From Candidatus Electryonea clarkiae (GTDB lineage: Bacteria; Electryoneota; Electryoneia; Electryoneales; Electryoneaceae): a stretch of DNA of 64,000 nt. Positions within the stretch are counted from its first letter, which is position 1. Every line of letters begins with the position of its first letter. The position numbers and the translations under genes are program-made. Below are positions 37,501 to 45,142 of this stretch, piece by piece. The stretch covers positions 30,442 to 94,441 of the forward strand of contig JAVCCM010000067.1 in assembly GCA_030765455.1 (NCBI GenBank), in the 5' to 3' direction. Under the pieces are notes generated by a model. That model saw only the letters and a list, made by a program, of their open reading frames with translations, did no database searches and was not told the origin of the DNA.

Positions 37501-38135
37501 ATTCCGCTGTCAGGAAGTTCCTCTAATACCTGTAATGCTTTAAATGCGAGGGGCAGGCATGCTTTCTCGTCGTGTTCTATGTAAAAAAGGTATTGTCTGA
37601 TATAGCCGTCTTCATCCTCAAGTACATTGGCAATACCATAATTTGCGCCAGCATCGCGTATGCTTTGAATAGGAGATATTCTCTCAGAAATTATCTGGTT
37701 TCCATCATCATCATATATCAGGTTAATCCGCCCCGCGTGAATAATCCGATCAGCATATTCCACTGTTGCCGCTGCCAGGGCAGAATCTTCTAATGGATCA
37801 GCAGAAGGATCAGTAAATCTGATATCGAAAACGATTAAACGTGCCCCTGCCGTAAAAAGATTTTCTATTGCATTGGCGTAGTAACTCCTCGGATAGGGCC
37901 ATTTTTCAGGAATATTTTCGAAGGTTTTTTCGTCAACAACTACCAATGCGATATCACTGGAATCAAGTTCAACTGAACCACGAACTTTAAATCTGGAGTC
38001 GTAAGATTTCAGCTCTATCTTCCAGAACACGCCAATCTGGGAAACATAAACAACTGCCAGAGTTAGGATTGCGCTGATAAATATCCTGCTCCAGAGTGAG
38101 AATCGCTTCTGATTAGTTGTGATGTTTACGGTCAT
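34542..38135 (-). CDS. Class III adenylate/guanylate cyclase with two CHASE2 sensor modules
   Basis: 1197 residues from the ATG at 38135. An open frame continues 21 codons upstream, but those codons read through the preceding gene's terminator (38158-38191), so that start is rejected. Two homologous sensor modules follow one another. Each has one N-terminal membrane helix and an extracytoplasmic CHASE2 domain (WPYPRSYYANAIENL..FDIRFTDPSADP, then WPFPRSYFARMIDNL..LDVQFTEPSADP). Each ends in a cluster of three membrane helices. The second module restarts near residue 470 (MAKDSVKGQKRVS). The catalytic domain (about 920-1110) has metal-binding D945 (FTDVAGF) and D989 (YEGDLIM), 44 residues apart, plus VGVNTGDMIVGNMG and YTVMGDAVNLASRLE, so it looks active. 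A TPR-like tail closes the protein. It probably makes cAMP in response to an unknown periplasmic signal. Confidence 0.93.
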   Translation of the reverse strand: MTVNITTNQKRFSLWSRIFISAILTLAVVYVSQIGVFWKIELKSYDSRFKVRGSVELDSSDIALVVVDEKTFENIPEKWPYPRSYYANAIENLFTAGARLIVFDIRFTDPSADPLEDSALAAATVEYADRIIHAGRINLIYDDDGNQIISERISPIQSIRDAGANYGIANVLEDEDGYIRQYLFYIEHDEKACLPLAFKALQVLEELPDSGIIRNEVDKYFFGEIEIPKMTSHSVLINYSGPSGQFPTYSFCDVLDDSGFVLSVEDQDFMRWYTIDDQNFEKLTRELPKDSAASLIKIRKNNPFRDKIIFIGGTNPEFLDLARTPFFSEEQPDENGVILAAPAIEVHAHALQTFLSREFIKNSSPWLDNFIVFFIALTVLWVRKRFSWLISLIITILLAFFTILIIYFIFIKFRIWMGLVAPLMSLTVSYIGSLLIIDIRFRLVTVLNFLKTGLKHIMAKDSVKGQKRVSLVTGLVGSVVLAILVYFVGRLGFFWEMELKTYDARFNWRGPVSADSSNIVVIAIDDETYSTLPERWPFPRSYFARMIDNLFKAGARLVILDVQFTEPSADPTQDSILAAVTAEYADKVIHAGKIVITEDKRISKALERVIYPIDTVKNAGAHFGIVNYAEDRDGFLRQYQLFWKMEDKTYLTLAMKALQILEDLPDTSLYTDIKPNEIQFGGIPIKLMTPETMLINFVGPAATFPTYSLSTVLDDAEFDLLKDDTDYMQFFLMSDEEFAVLEMILPEESVEVFRQFRAQNPFKDKIVFLGASIAELHDNKKTPFYTYEPPDAKSSLNIETPGVEVHANALHTLLTQNFVSHFPPLLEIVILFFLTFGVYFISNYTKLILGTLVTILLAVGILILSFYIFTEYLIWVALVPPLITVLLAYVATTAYRFFLEQKDKAMIRGMFAQYVPKKVVEELINNPDLMALGGERRRMTALFTDVAGFTSVSEKLTPDQLVHLLNEYLSEMSKIILDNEGIIDKYEGDLIMAEWGAPVFFEDHATWGCRAALKMQVRLAELREHWKETGEPILYSRVGVNTGDMIVGNMGCLEVFDYTVMGDAVNLASRLEGANKSYESTIMIGPETFADLPDNFVTRMLDDIQVKGKQESVRVYELLAEFPEELPDEKHEVLKIFDEGMEHYREKRFIEGKKCFENALEIDPEDGPSKTYHGRCEHYIDNPPPEDWDRVYVLTEK

Positions 38136-38157
38136 GAAATCTGTGATAGTATGATTG

Positions 38158-38191
38158 GAAAAAAACAGCCCGGCTACCCAATCCGGGCTGT
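38158..38191 (-). terminator. Intrinsic terminator of the upstream envelope-protein gene
   Basis: Read on the minus strand: ACAGCCCGG, a nine-base loop, CCGGGCTGT, then a run of about seven T. It follows the 858-residue protein gene (stop at 38353) and precedes the cyclase start at 38135. The plus strand also has TTTT after the stem. Confidence 0.85.
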
Positions 38192-38352
38192 TTTCCAAAA
38201 TTTCGTAAGTGTGTAATCAATCTATTATTACAAATGAAATATTTACAATAACATCAAGGAAGCCGGCACTGCTTCAATTCATCCGAATAATGATATATCA
38301 AGTGCATTTAGAAACGTCAATTCTATTACGATATTTGTCCAGCCTTACATGT

Positions 38353-40929
38353 TTAAAATCGGTATGTGTACCTGATACTCATTTGGTAATCATCCCTGTC
38401 ATACTGCCGTTGAACTATATTGCTCGAACTGCCATTATCAATGGACTCTTCAGTCATATCAAATACAGCGCCGTTCCAATATTCAAATTTACCGTTTTCG
38501 ATGTAACTGGTAAAGCTGACAAAACCACTAAGTGAATGAACTTTCATGAATCTGTACTCAGCTCCGGATATCCAGTCAATTCGAGTGAAATCCAATACCT
38601 GGTGACGAACAGTTTGCTCTCTCAGCTCTGCAGTTCCCGGGTCATCAGGCATGAGTGTGTATTCACCGCTTCCAAGAGTAATTTTCGGTCCAAAATATGG
38701 AACTAATGAGTTGTTCAGGAACCTGTAATCACCGCGAAGGAAAATCGTAGTATAGCTCACATCGGTCAAACCACCTACTGACTGCTGGCTGGCGTTGGAA
38801 ACATTTGCTCGTATGACAAGTGGAAACTCGAATTCTGAGGCAACTCCAAACGCAAGCATCAATTGATCCTGCCCGCCAAGCTCATTAAACTGGTCATCCC
38901 GAACAGAAGTCATTACACCAAGGTTGAAATTGTTTCTGGTTCCGGCAAATAATAGGTTATGACTCAAATTTACATTAACCATATTATTTGTATTTGATAT
39001 ACGCGTATCCACGTCATCTGGAAGTGTGGGGTCGTCAACTGTCGATGTAAATTCACCATCGTTTTTGTTTATAGCGTTTCTATAATTAACAGTCAAATCA
39101 GGATACTTTACTCCTGTGAAAAGCGAGAAGCCTACATTCAAATTATTCCGTCGCGATGTTATTCCAGCTCCGCTAAGATTGTCATGATAACTCTGGTAAC
39201 CCATGTTTAGGTACAGACGGCTTTGCATTAGCCTGATTCTATCGCGGACAAACCATCCCGCATCATTTTTTAAAAGAGACGGGCTTCCAAGCGAAATATA
39301 ACTTTGATTGATCAACCGGTATCCCAGGCTTAAATCATTTTTGAAATATCGAAGCCGGAGACGTGTCTGGTAAGAAAGTGCATTATTTATGATTGACATT
39401 GCGACCTGTTGCATATCAAGACTTGTGCTTTCAGTTCCGTCTGATGTTGGCAGCCCTTCATCGGGAAGAGGTTCAAAATATTGATTGATCCAAATAATAT
39501 CTTTGAAATCAGCAGCATCAGCCAAGGGTGGTGAAAGTGTGTTACCATTGTAAAGTGAAATAGCCGCTTCCCCTTTCAAACTTATTCTTTTCCGGTGGAA
39601 GAAACCCTCTAATGAATAACCATTTACAAGATTGTCTTTTGGTGCACCGAAATCTCTTGATTTCGTACTATCGAGAGATTCTTTGTCATCTTTTGCCTTC
39701 ATGGCGATTATGCCGAACATCAGTCTATCCTGAGCGCCGAAAGTAATTCTGACGGCATTCAGTGTTCGCCTGTATGTGCCTGGTGTGTAGATTTGAGTTG
39801 TGTCCGGATTCATAATATCGGTAGTATCAACGGAAACTCCAGCATGACGTCCCTCAACTGCACGGTTTATATCGCCGGAGATCAGGTACACATTAAAAGG
39901 TCCGGTCAATAGATTCAACTCCGCACCACGAACACGCCGTCCGTAAAGTACAAGTTCATTGTATCGAGGATTTATGTCACCGGCACGAATTCTCCACCAG
40001 GGCATACCCAATGATACCTTGAAACGGTGTTGTGGTTGAAGGTTTCCCTGTTCCTCGCTTTTCAACCGCGCCATTGCCAAAGCACTGAAATTTCCGAATT
40101 TGCCTCGAATAGACAAATTCTCGTGTGCTACCTGCTGCTCCAGGCTGCTGAATCGCTGCATACTGCCTACAAATTCAGCTGTTCCACGAATATTACCGCG
40201 AATACCAGTGCGCGCACTCATTCTTTCTCTCTCAGATCTAACCGAAAAGTACCAGGTTTCCAAAAGAACAGAACCGGTCTCTTCTTCCGACACTATGTCG
40301 ATGCGATGCCTGCCGGGCCTGATATTCCCTGCAATAGCTGTAAGCACATCTTCTGTTACTGCCGCAGTGTGTGTCCTGTCTATACCATCAATTCTCAAAA
40401 CTACTTTCGATGGGTCAATGGTGCGAACCGACTGATCAAATGCGACCGCCACGAGAAGGTCTTCTTCCGGAACCATGCTCTCCGGTTCGGGACTGATTAT
40501 CAAAACTGCAGAAATTGTTTCGCCCGGACTTGTACCACGTACTGAAACCACTACCGGATTCGCTTCGGGGAGAGCAGACGGGAAAGTCGTTTTTCTTCCA
40601 TCATTCAGCTTAAATTCCAGGTAATATTCTATACCTACTGCTGAAATGTGCTCGCCCGGAATCTCACCAGTAAAATTCTCCATCCCTGGAATCATCTCGG
40701 CGAAATCGAAAGCTTCCTGATCACGGTTTCTATACCAGATATAGGCTTCAACTACCTGATCATTTGTAACGTCTCCATCGAGGGTTGCATTAATCTCGAT
40801 AGGTTCCCCAGCTTCTGCAAATACAATCGGGATATGCGATACCAGGATCACGCCTCCCTGTTGGCTATACGCTGTCGAACCGATAAAAATCGAACATATT
40901 AAGGCAAATAAATTGAGTGATTTCCTCAT
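38353..40929 (-). CDS. Large envelope protein, probable outer-membrane beta-barrel
   Basis: 858 residues with a signal peptide (LNLFALICSIFIGSTAYSQ). I do not recognise a named family. Residues about 25-130 and 135-235 look like Ig-like beta domains (for example IEYYLEFKLNDGRKTTFP, and IDPSKVVLRIDGIDRT with AAVTEDVLTAI). From about 270 onward the sequence alternates polar and hydrophobic residues with many aromatic girdle-like positions (LRLRYFKNDLSLGYRLINQSYISLGS, VNLSHNLLFAGTRNNFNLGVM). It ends in YQMSIRYTYRF. A C-terminal Phe after alternating residues is the usual signal for BAM-mediated insertion of outer-membrane barrels. It is monocistronic, followed by a strong terminator. Function unknown; a porin-like or surface-display role is inferred only from architecture. 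Confidence 0.8.
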   Translation of the reverse strand: MRKSLNLFALICSIFIGSTAYSQQGGVILVSHIPIVFAEAGEPIEINATLDGDVTNDQVVEAYIWYRNRDQEAFDFAEMIPGMENFTGEIPGEHISAVGIEYYLEFKLNDGRKTTFPSALPEANPVVVSVRGTSPGETISAVLIISPEPESMVPEEDLLVAVAFDQSVRTIDPSKVVLRIDGIDRTHTAAVTEDVLTAIAGNIRPGRHRIDIVSEEETGSVLLETWYFSVRSERERMSARTGIRGNIRGTAEFVGSMQRFSSLEQQVAHENLSIRGKFGNFSALAMARLKSEEQGNLQPQHRFKVSLGMPWWRIRAGDINPRYNELVLYGRRVRGAELNLLTGPFNVYLISGDINRAVEGRHAGVSVDTTDIMNPDTTQIYTPGTYRRTLNAVRITFGAQDRLMFGIIAMKAKDDKESLDSTKSRDFGAPKDNLVNGYSLEGFFHRKRISLKGEAAISLYNGNTLSPPLADAADFKDIIWINQYFEPLPDEGLPTSDGTESTSLDMQQVAMSIINNALSYQTRLRLRYFKNDLSLGYRLINQSYISLGSPSLLKNDAGWFVRDRIRLMQSRLYLNMGYQSYHDNLSGAGITSRRNNLNVGFSLFTGVKYPDLTVNYRNAINKNDGEFTSTVDDPTLPDDVDTRISNTNNMVNVNLSHNLLFAGTRNNFNLGVMTSVRDDQFNELGGQDQLMLAFGVASEFEFPLVIRANVSNASQQSVGGLTDVSYTTIFLRGDYRFLNNSLVPYFGPKITLGSGEYTLMPDDPGTAELREQTVRHQVLDFTRIDWISGAEYRFMKVHSLSGFVSFTSYIENGKFEYWNGAVFDMTEESIDNGSSSNIVQRQYDRDDYQMSIRYTYRF

Positions 40930-41157
40930 AACAACTCCAAGAATAATTCTCTACAGGTTTTGAATATCCGAAACTATATATACCAGACAATAAAATTTAC
41001 CAACGGTTGTATGGTTTTTCAGACCTCTGAAAAAGACAACATACAAAAATTTCCACCTGTGCAAAAGAGATAGCAGGTAAGATTTGAATATTGCTGATTG
41101 AGCAGGAGTCGAATTTCATGCTCTTGTATAGCCTCATACTTGACAAAGCATAAAAGC

Positions 41158-41678
41158 CGTTGTTGCGCAACCTTCTGTCCGTTCGGTATCGATAACTCCG
41201 TGATTACCCAGAAAGGGTGGGCAGTTGTAGTGCAACTCGGATTAACTCCCGATACTATGAAGAAAGTTGTGCAGATATCATTAGAAACTTGCAATACCAA
41301 CTGTGCTTCCCCGGAAGCATTCAAATCCGCAATCGTATCTCTTGAAGAAGAGATGAAGGATGAAATGGGATTGATATCAAGATTCCTGTCGATGTAGGAG
41401 GATCGGAATACTTCTATGTACCACCTTCAGGCGATGTGCTTGTAAACCCTGAAGCCACGACAGGTATTGCGAAAGTACTTCACGTACTGGGAATGACAAA
41501 CAGGCATTGGAAAATCATTAATTACCTCAGTGATTTTTATAAAAGAACAAAGTCTATTCCCACTGTTTATGAAGCCTATAAGGAAAATGAAATGGAACTT
41601 GACGAATTCATAGAACTATTCCCCGAAGGTTACCGCAGAGGCGCCTGTCTCGCCGCAGGATTACCTTTTTTCGCTTGA
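41158..41678 (+). pseudogene. Decayed fusion of Fe-S (HdrD/DsrK-like) fragment and DsrC-like tail
   Basis: From 41158 one frame reads RCCATFCPFGIDN.., a 4Fe-4S-type cysteine motif, through FKSAIVSLEEEMKDEMG. A single-base deletion near 41368-41372 then shifts the coding sequence into the next frame. There it continues IDIKIPVDVGGSEYFYVPPS and GDVLVNPEATTGIAKVLHVLG. Directly after this, NRHWKIINYLSDFYK..ELFPEGYRRGACLAAGLP matches the C-terminal part of the DsrC/TusE family (HWEVINFLRDFY..ELFPgGp..qAc.iAGLP). It ends in PFFA without the family's last C-terminal cysteine. There is no start codon context ahead of the Fe-S motif. The best reading is a gene remnant in which an internal deletion joined two neighbouring sulfur-metabolism genes. 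The family names are from memory, without a search. Confidence 0.6.
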
Positions 41679-41743
41679 AAAACACAACATCAGCAAGAAG
41701 TGAGAGATTGCTTAAAATCTGTACATCAGGTTCGAAATCAATA

Positions 41744-42064
41744 TTAAAAAGATGAGTTAATCTCAGGATTAGAGATATCTTTTTTCGACAATAGACGACG
41801 GTAGTGGAATACTGTCAATATTTGAATTCCTTCTTTAGTGATCCTGTAAACAATTCGGTAATTACCCTCAATCAATTCACGAATATTTTCTACTCCCAAT
41901 TCAGGCACTATCCTGCCAATTTGAGGATGTTCTGTGAGAACTTCTGCACGATTGATCAGTCTGTTAACAACTTTCTGAGAGGCATTAATGTTGAATTCTG
42001 AAAGATATTCCTCAATTCTACTCAGTGCCCGGAATGCATTCTCTGACCATACAAGTTTAGTCAA
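41744..42064 (-). CDS. ParE/RelE-family toxin
   Basis: 106 residues. It opens KLVWSENAFRALSRIEEYL, then has ASQKVVNRLINRAEVLTEHPQIGRIVPEL, IRELIEGNYRIVYRI and ILTVFHYRRLL: the ParE/RelE toxin fold with its basic C-terminal strand. ParE toxins inhibit DNA gyrase and RelE toxins cleave mRNA on the ribosome; the sequence is closer to ParE by pattern, which I cannot prove. It overlaps the antitoxin stop by four bases (42061-42064) and so is translationally coupled to it. The pair sits between two decayed fragments in a gene-poor stretch. Confidence 0.88.
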   Translation of the reverse strand: MTKLVWSENAFRALSRIEEYLSEFNINASQKVVNRLINRAEVLTEHPQIGRIVPELGVENIRELIEGNYRIVYRITKEGIQILTVFHYRRLLSKKDISNPEINSSF

Positions 42065-42348
42065 CCGGTCTTTTCCTCACGATGTCTGGCTAATCTTTGC
42101 TTCATCTTTTGTGTATCCATTACTTTTCCATTATCCGCATCGAGCAACCCGGTCTTAATGGATTTTAGAAAGTTATGTTCTTCCATGAGGTGATCATATT
42201 TGGCCGGTGAGAGAAGTACTCCTGCTGCACGACCATTCTGAGTTATTATTAAAGATTCTACCTTAGAAAGTTTCTCTAACCACATTGGGGCTTGAGACTT
42301 GAAACTACTAAGAGGTACAAGACTGTCGGAGACTCTGATGGGTCCCAT
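42061..42348 (-). CDS. Phd/YefM-type antitoxin
   Basis: 95 residues. VSDSLVPLSSFKSQAPMWLEKL followed by SLIITQNGRAAGVLLSPAKYDHLMEE is the DNA-binding Phd/YefM fold; the C-terminal half would wrap the toxin. AAGGAG lies five bases ahead of the ATG at 42348. The perfect inverted repeat at 42362-42399 in the promoter is the expected autoregulatory operator. It is the first gene of the toxin-antitoxin operon. Confidence 0.9.
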   Translation of the reverse strand: MGPIRVSDSLVPLSSFKSQAPMWLEKLSKVESLIITQNGRAAGVLLSPAKYDHLMEEHNFLKSIKTGLLDADNGKVMDTQKMKQRLARHREEKTG

Positions 42349-42361
42349 GATAACTCCTTAT

Positions 42362-42399
42362 AGACTGAATACGACTCTAATATAGACTATATTCAGTCT
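42362..42399 (-). promoter_or_regulatory. Probable operator/promoter of the toxin-antitoxin operon
   Basis: AGACTGAATA (42362-42371) and TATTCAGTCT (42390-42399) form a perfect 10-base inverted repeat 14 bases upstream of the antitoxin start. TATAGT and TATATT sequences between the arms could be the -10 element. Phd-type antitoxins bind such palindromes to repress their own operon. Confidence 0.65.
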
Positions 42400-42805
42400 G
42401 AACACAACAACAAACAAATATTCATCACCTTGAAGATTTTCTGGGCAATGGATTCTCATCCCTGGAATATTACTTTTCAAAATCAAAGCCTTGCAAGACA
42501 ATCAACCTCAACTCCAATCTGCAAAAAGAATTATTCTCCGAAGAGTACCCCGTGGAGCTTTCTAGGTAGGAGGATTACCCTTTTTCAATTGATTCAAATG
42601 GTATTCAGCAGAACCTTATGTTTAATTCTGCATGAAATTTAAATACAAATATGCAGTCTGAATCGTAAACAGGCTCTTGAATATCAAAATCAATTCATAT
42701 TACCTTCCAACGTTTTTCTTCATCATGCTTTAGAATATTTATTATTTCAGATTTTGCTAAAAATACATGGATTGTTGGGCGCTTTTGTGAAACAAGGCAC
42801 AAACG
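42400..42805. other. Intergenic region upstream of the SulP permease gene
   Basis: About 400 bases. Apart from a short stretch resembling a DsrC-gene 3' end (42528-42585), I see AT-rich sequence with no gene, no riboswitch and no clear promoter. Confidence 0.4.
42528..42585 (+). pseudogene. Possible second DsrC-like 3' remnant
   Basis: GAATTATTCTCCGAAG near the start and AGGATTACCCTTTTTC at the end match GAACTATTCCCCGAAG and AGGATTACCTTTTTTC of the DsrC-like tail at 41613-41672. Spacing between the blocks is almost identical (one base shorter). The middle is diverged and contains a stop. It may be a degenerate duplicate. The match is short and could be partly chance. Confidence 0.35.
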
Positions 42806-45028
42806 ATGAAAAAACCGAATGGCAATTCCTTATCATTGATGATCCGGATTTTCCCTTTTCTTCGATGGTTTGAGAATTATTCCAAATCTAACTTCAGGGC
42901 TGATTTTATTTCTGGTTTGACAGTCTCCCTGGTACTGATTCCGCAGTCAATGGCGTATGCTCAATTGGCTGATCTCCCCGCATATTTTGGTCTTTACGCT
43001 GCTTTTCTACCGCCATTAGTCGCTGCAATGTTTGGCTCAAGCCATCAACTTGCTACAGGTCCGGTTGCAATGGTGTCCCTCATGACTTCCACAGCATTGG
43101 CGCCACTGGCAACAGCAGGCAGTGAAGCATTTGTCGCGTATGCAATAATCCTGGCGTTGATTGTCGGTCTTTTCCAGCTATCACTTGGATTATTCCGTCT
43201 GGGAATGGTGATCAATTTTCTTTCTCACCCGGTGGTGAATGGTTTTACCAATGCAGCCGCGATAATCATTGCCACTTCCCAGTTGTCAAAGCTATTCGGT
43301 ATTGATGTAGATAAAGCGAAGCATCATTATGAAACTGTAATCGATATTATCGCTACAGCGATGCATAATACACATTTGCCTACACTTGCACTCGCTGCAC
43401 TGGCATTCGCAATTATGATTGTTTTAAAGAAAGTTAATCCGAGAATACCGAATGTGCTGGCAGCCGTAGTCATTACCACTATTATTTCCTGGTCAACGGG
43501 ATTTCAAAAAGACCAGATTTCTGATATTTCGCATTTGCATGAGCCTGGTCTTGCAGAAAAAATCGCAAACTATAATAATACTCTGGATCAAATAGATTCG
43601 ATTATGCAAGAACTTGTTTCGCTTAGTACGGAGAAAAGAGAAACTATAAAAAACCACGGGAAACATTCCCTGGAAGCTATTGATATTTTAGCCCATACTG
43701 CACAACTTGAAGTCCGTGTCGATAGATTAAAACACCATATCAGGGAAATCCGTCATGAACTTCGTGATTACCGGCTTTACTCCGTAGCAAGTGCAAACAA
43801 TATCATAGATTATTATCCTATTAATGGATTGCCATCAAACCTTGAACGTGAATCAGGTAGAAAATGGCATCTCAAAGTTAAAAACGGAAAATTAGATACT
43901 GCGCAATTGCTTATGATAGGTGGAGGATCAGTAGTTGGAACTATACCCCAGGGTTTGCCGAAATTCTCTGTCCCAAAGGTAAACTTCTCAATAATACTCG
44001 ACTTGCTGACCATGGCAATTATTATTTCATTGATTGGATTTATGGAAGCTATTTCTATCGCCAAAGCTATGGCGGCGCGTACTGGACAGCGTCTTGATCC
44101 TAACCGGGAGCTTATAGGGCAGGGGCTTGCCAATATTGTAGGATCTTTTGCACAAAGTTACCCGGTATCCGGCTCCTTCTCGCGATCAGCAGTCAATATT
44201 CAGGCTGGAGCTGTCACAGGTTTGTCCAGCGCATTCAGCAGTCTATTTGTGCTCTTGACCCTGCTTTTCTTTACACCGCTTCTGTTTCACTTACCTCAAT
44301 CCGTTCTCGCGGCTATTATAATGATGGCGGTTATCGGGCTTATCAACATAGGTGGATTCATCCATGCCTGGAAAGCACAAAAATATGATGGCGCTATTGC
44401 AATAATCAGCTTCGTCTGCACTCTTGCATTTGCACCACATCTCGAAAAAGGTATAATGATAGGTGTGCTGCTTTCATTAGGACTTTACCTGCTCCGTACC
44501 ATGAAGCCTAAAATGGCGATTTTATCAAGAACAGTGGATGGACATTACCGTAATGCGGACAGACTTGGTCTTGATAAATGCATGCATGTTGCCGCAATCA
44601 GATTCAATGACTCCCTGTTTTTTACTAATGTCAATTATCTGGAGGATGAAGTCCTGGAAGAAGTTGCTTCCATGCCGGAATTGAGACATGTCCTCATTGT
44701 GGGTAATGGAATAAACGAACTCGATTCCTCGGGAGAAGTATTGCTTTCCCAACTTGTAAGCAGGCTTCGTGAATCAGATATAGATATATCTTTTTCAGGT
44801 TTGAATGATCATATATTTGACGTGATGAAAAGAACGCATCTCTTTGAAAAGATTGGTAGTGACCATTTCTATCATGGCATCACCGATGCAGTTCGTGAGA
44901 TTCACAAGGGCGTTTGTCTCAATTCACCAGAGCATATATGCCCTCTGCTGCAAGCTAAATTTAAGAAATTCGAGGTCTCGGATGAGATGGTTGAAGCAAT
45001 GAAGCATGCAGAAAGTAAAAGTCATTAA
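42806..45028 (+). CDS. SulP-family sulfate/anion permease with STAS domain and soluble insertion
   Basis: 740 residues. The SulP (SLC26-like) transport domain opens FRADFISGLTVSLVLIPQSM and continues with AYAQLADLPAYFGLYAAFLP, GPVAMVSLM and HPVVNGFTNAAAIIIATSQL. Later it has FMEAISIAKAMAARTGQRLD, GLANIVGSFAQSYPVSGSFS and RSAVN. The cytoplasmic STAS domain (about 585-700) contains NGINELDSSGEVLL, where a regulatory Ser/Asp motif is typical. Between a membrane helix ending near residue 230 and the conserved GTIPQGLP near 380 lies an insertion of about 120-130 residues. It is predicted to be helical and coiled-coil (DQIDSIMQELVSLSTEKRET, LEVRVDRLKHHIREIRHELR); family members normally have only a short loop there. 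Substrate is likely sulfate or another anion. Five signalling genes follow on the same strand. Confidence 0.92.
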   Translation: MKKPNGNSLSLMIRIFPFLRWFENYSKSNFRADFISGLTVSLVLIPQSMAYAQLADLPAYFGLYAAFLPPLVAAMFGSSHQLATGPVAMVSLMTSTALAPLATAGSEAFVAYAIILALIVGLFQLSLGLFRLGMVINFLSHPVVNGFTNAAAIIIATSQLSKLFGIDVDKAKHHYETVIDIIATAMHNTHLPTLALAALAFAIMIVLKKVNPRIPNVLAAVVITTIISWSTGFQKDQISDISHLHEPGLAEKIANYNNTLDQIDSIMQELVSLSTEKRETIKNHGKHSLEAIDILAHTAQLEVRVDRLKHHIREIRHELRDYRLYSVASANNIIDYYPINGLPSNLERESGRKWHLKVKNGKLDTAQLLMIGGGSVVGTIPQGLPKFSVPKVNFSIILDLLTMAIIISLIGFMEAISIAKAMAARTGQRLDPNRELIGQGLANIVGSFAQSYPVSGSFSRSAVNIQAGAVTGLSSAFSSLFVLLTLLFFTPLLFHLPQSVLAAIIMMAVIGLINIGGFIHAWKAQKYDGAIAIISFVCTLAFAPHLEKGIMIGVLLSLGLYLLRTMKPKMAILSRTVDGHYRNADRLGLDKCMHVAAIRFNDSLFFTNVNYLEDEVLEEVASMPELRHVLIVGNGINELDSSGEVLLSQLVSRLRESDIDISFSGLNDHIFDVMKRTHLFEKIGSDHFYHGITDAVREIHKGVCLNSPEHICPLLQAKFKKFEVSDEMVEAMKHAESKSH

Positions 45029-45142
45029 CGGGATAAGCAGGCGGCAAAGTTTGAGTTGAATTTGTATAGCATTGTTTCATTTTTGGGATACTATTCGTAT
45101 TATTACAGGGATATTATTCCTTACATTTAAAAGGAGTATTTT

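Noticed and set aside
42430..42642. 70-residue plus-strand frame upstream of SulP
   Set aside because: It has no ribosome site and no family pattern. It overlaps a probable DsrC-gene remnant in another frame.
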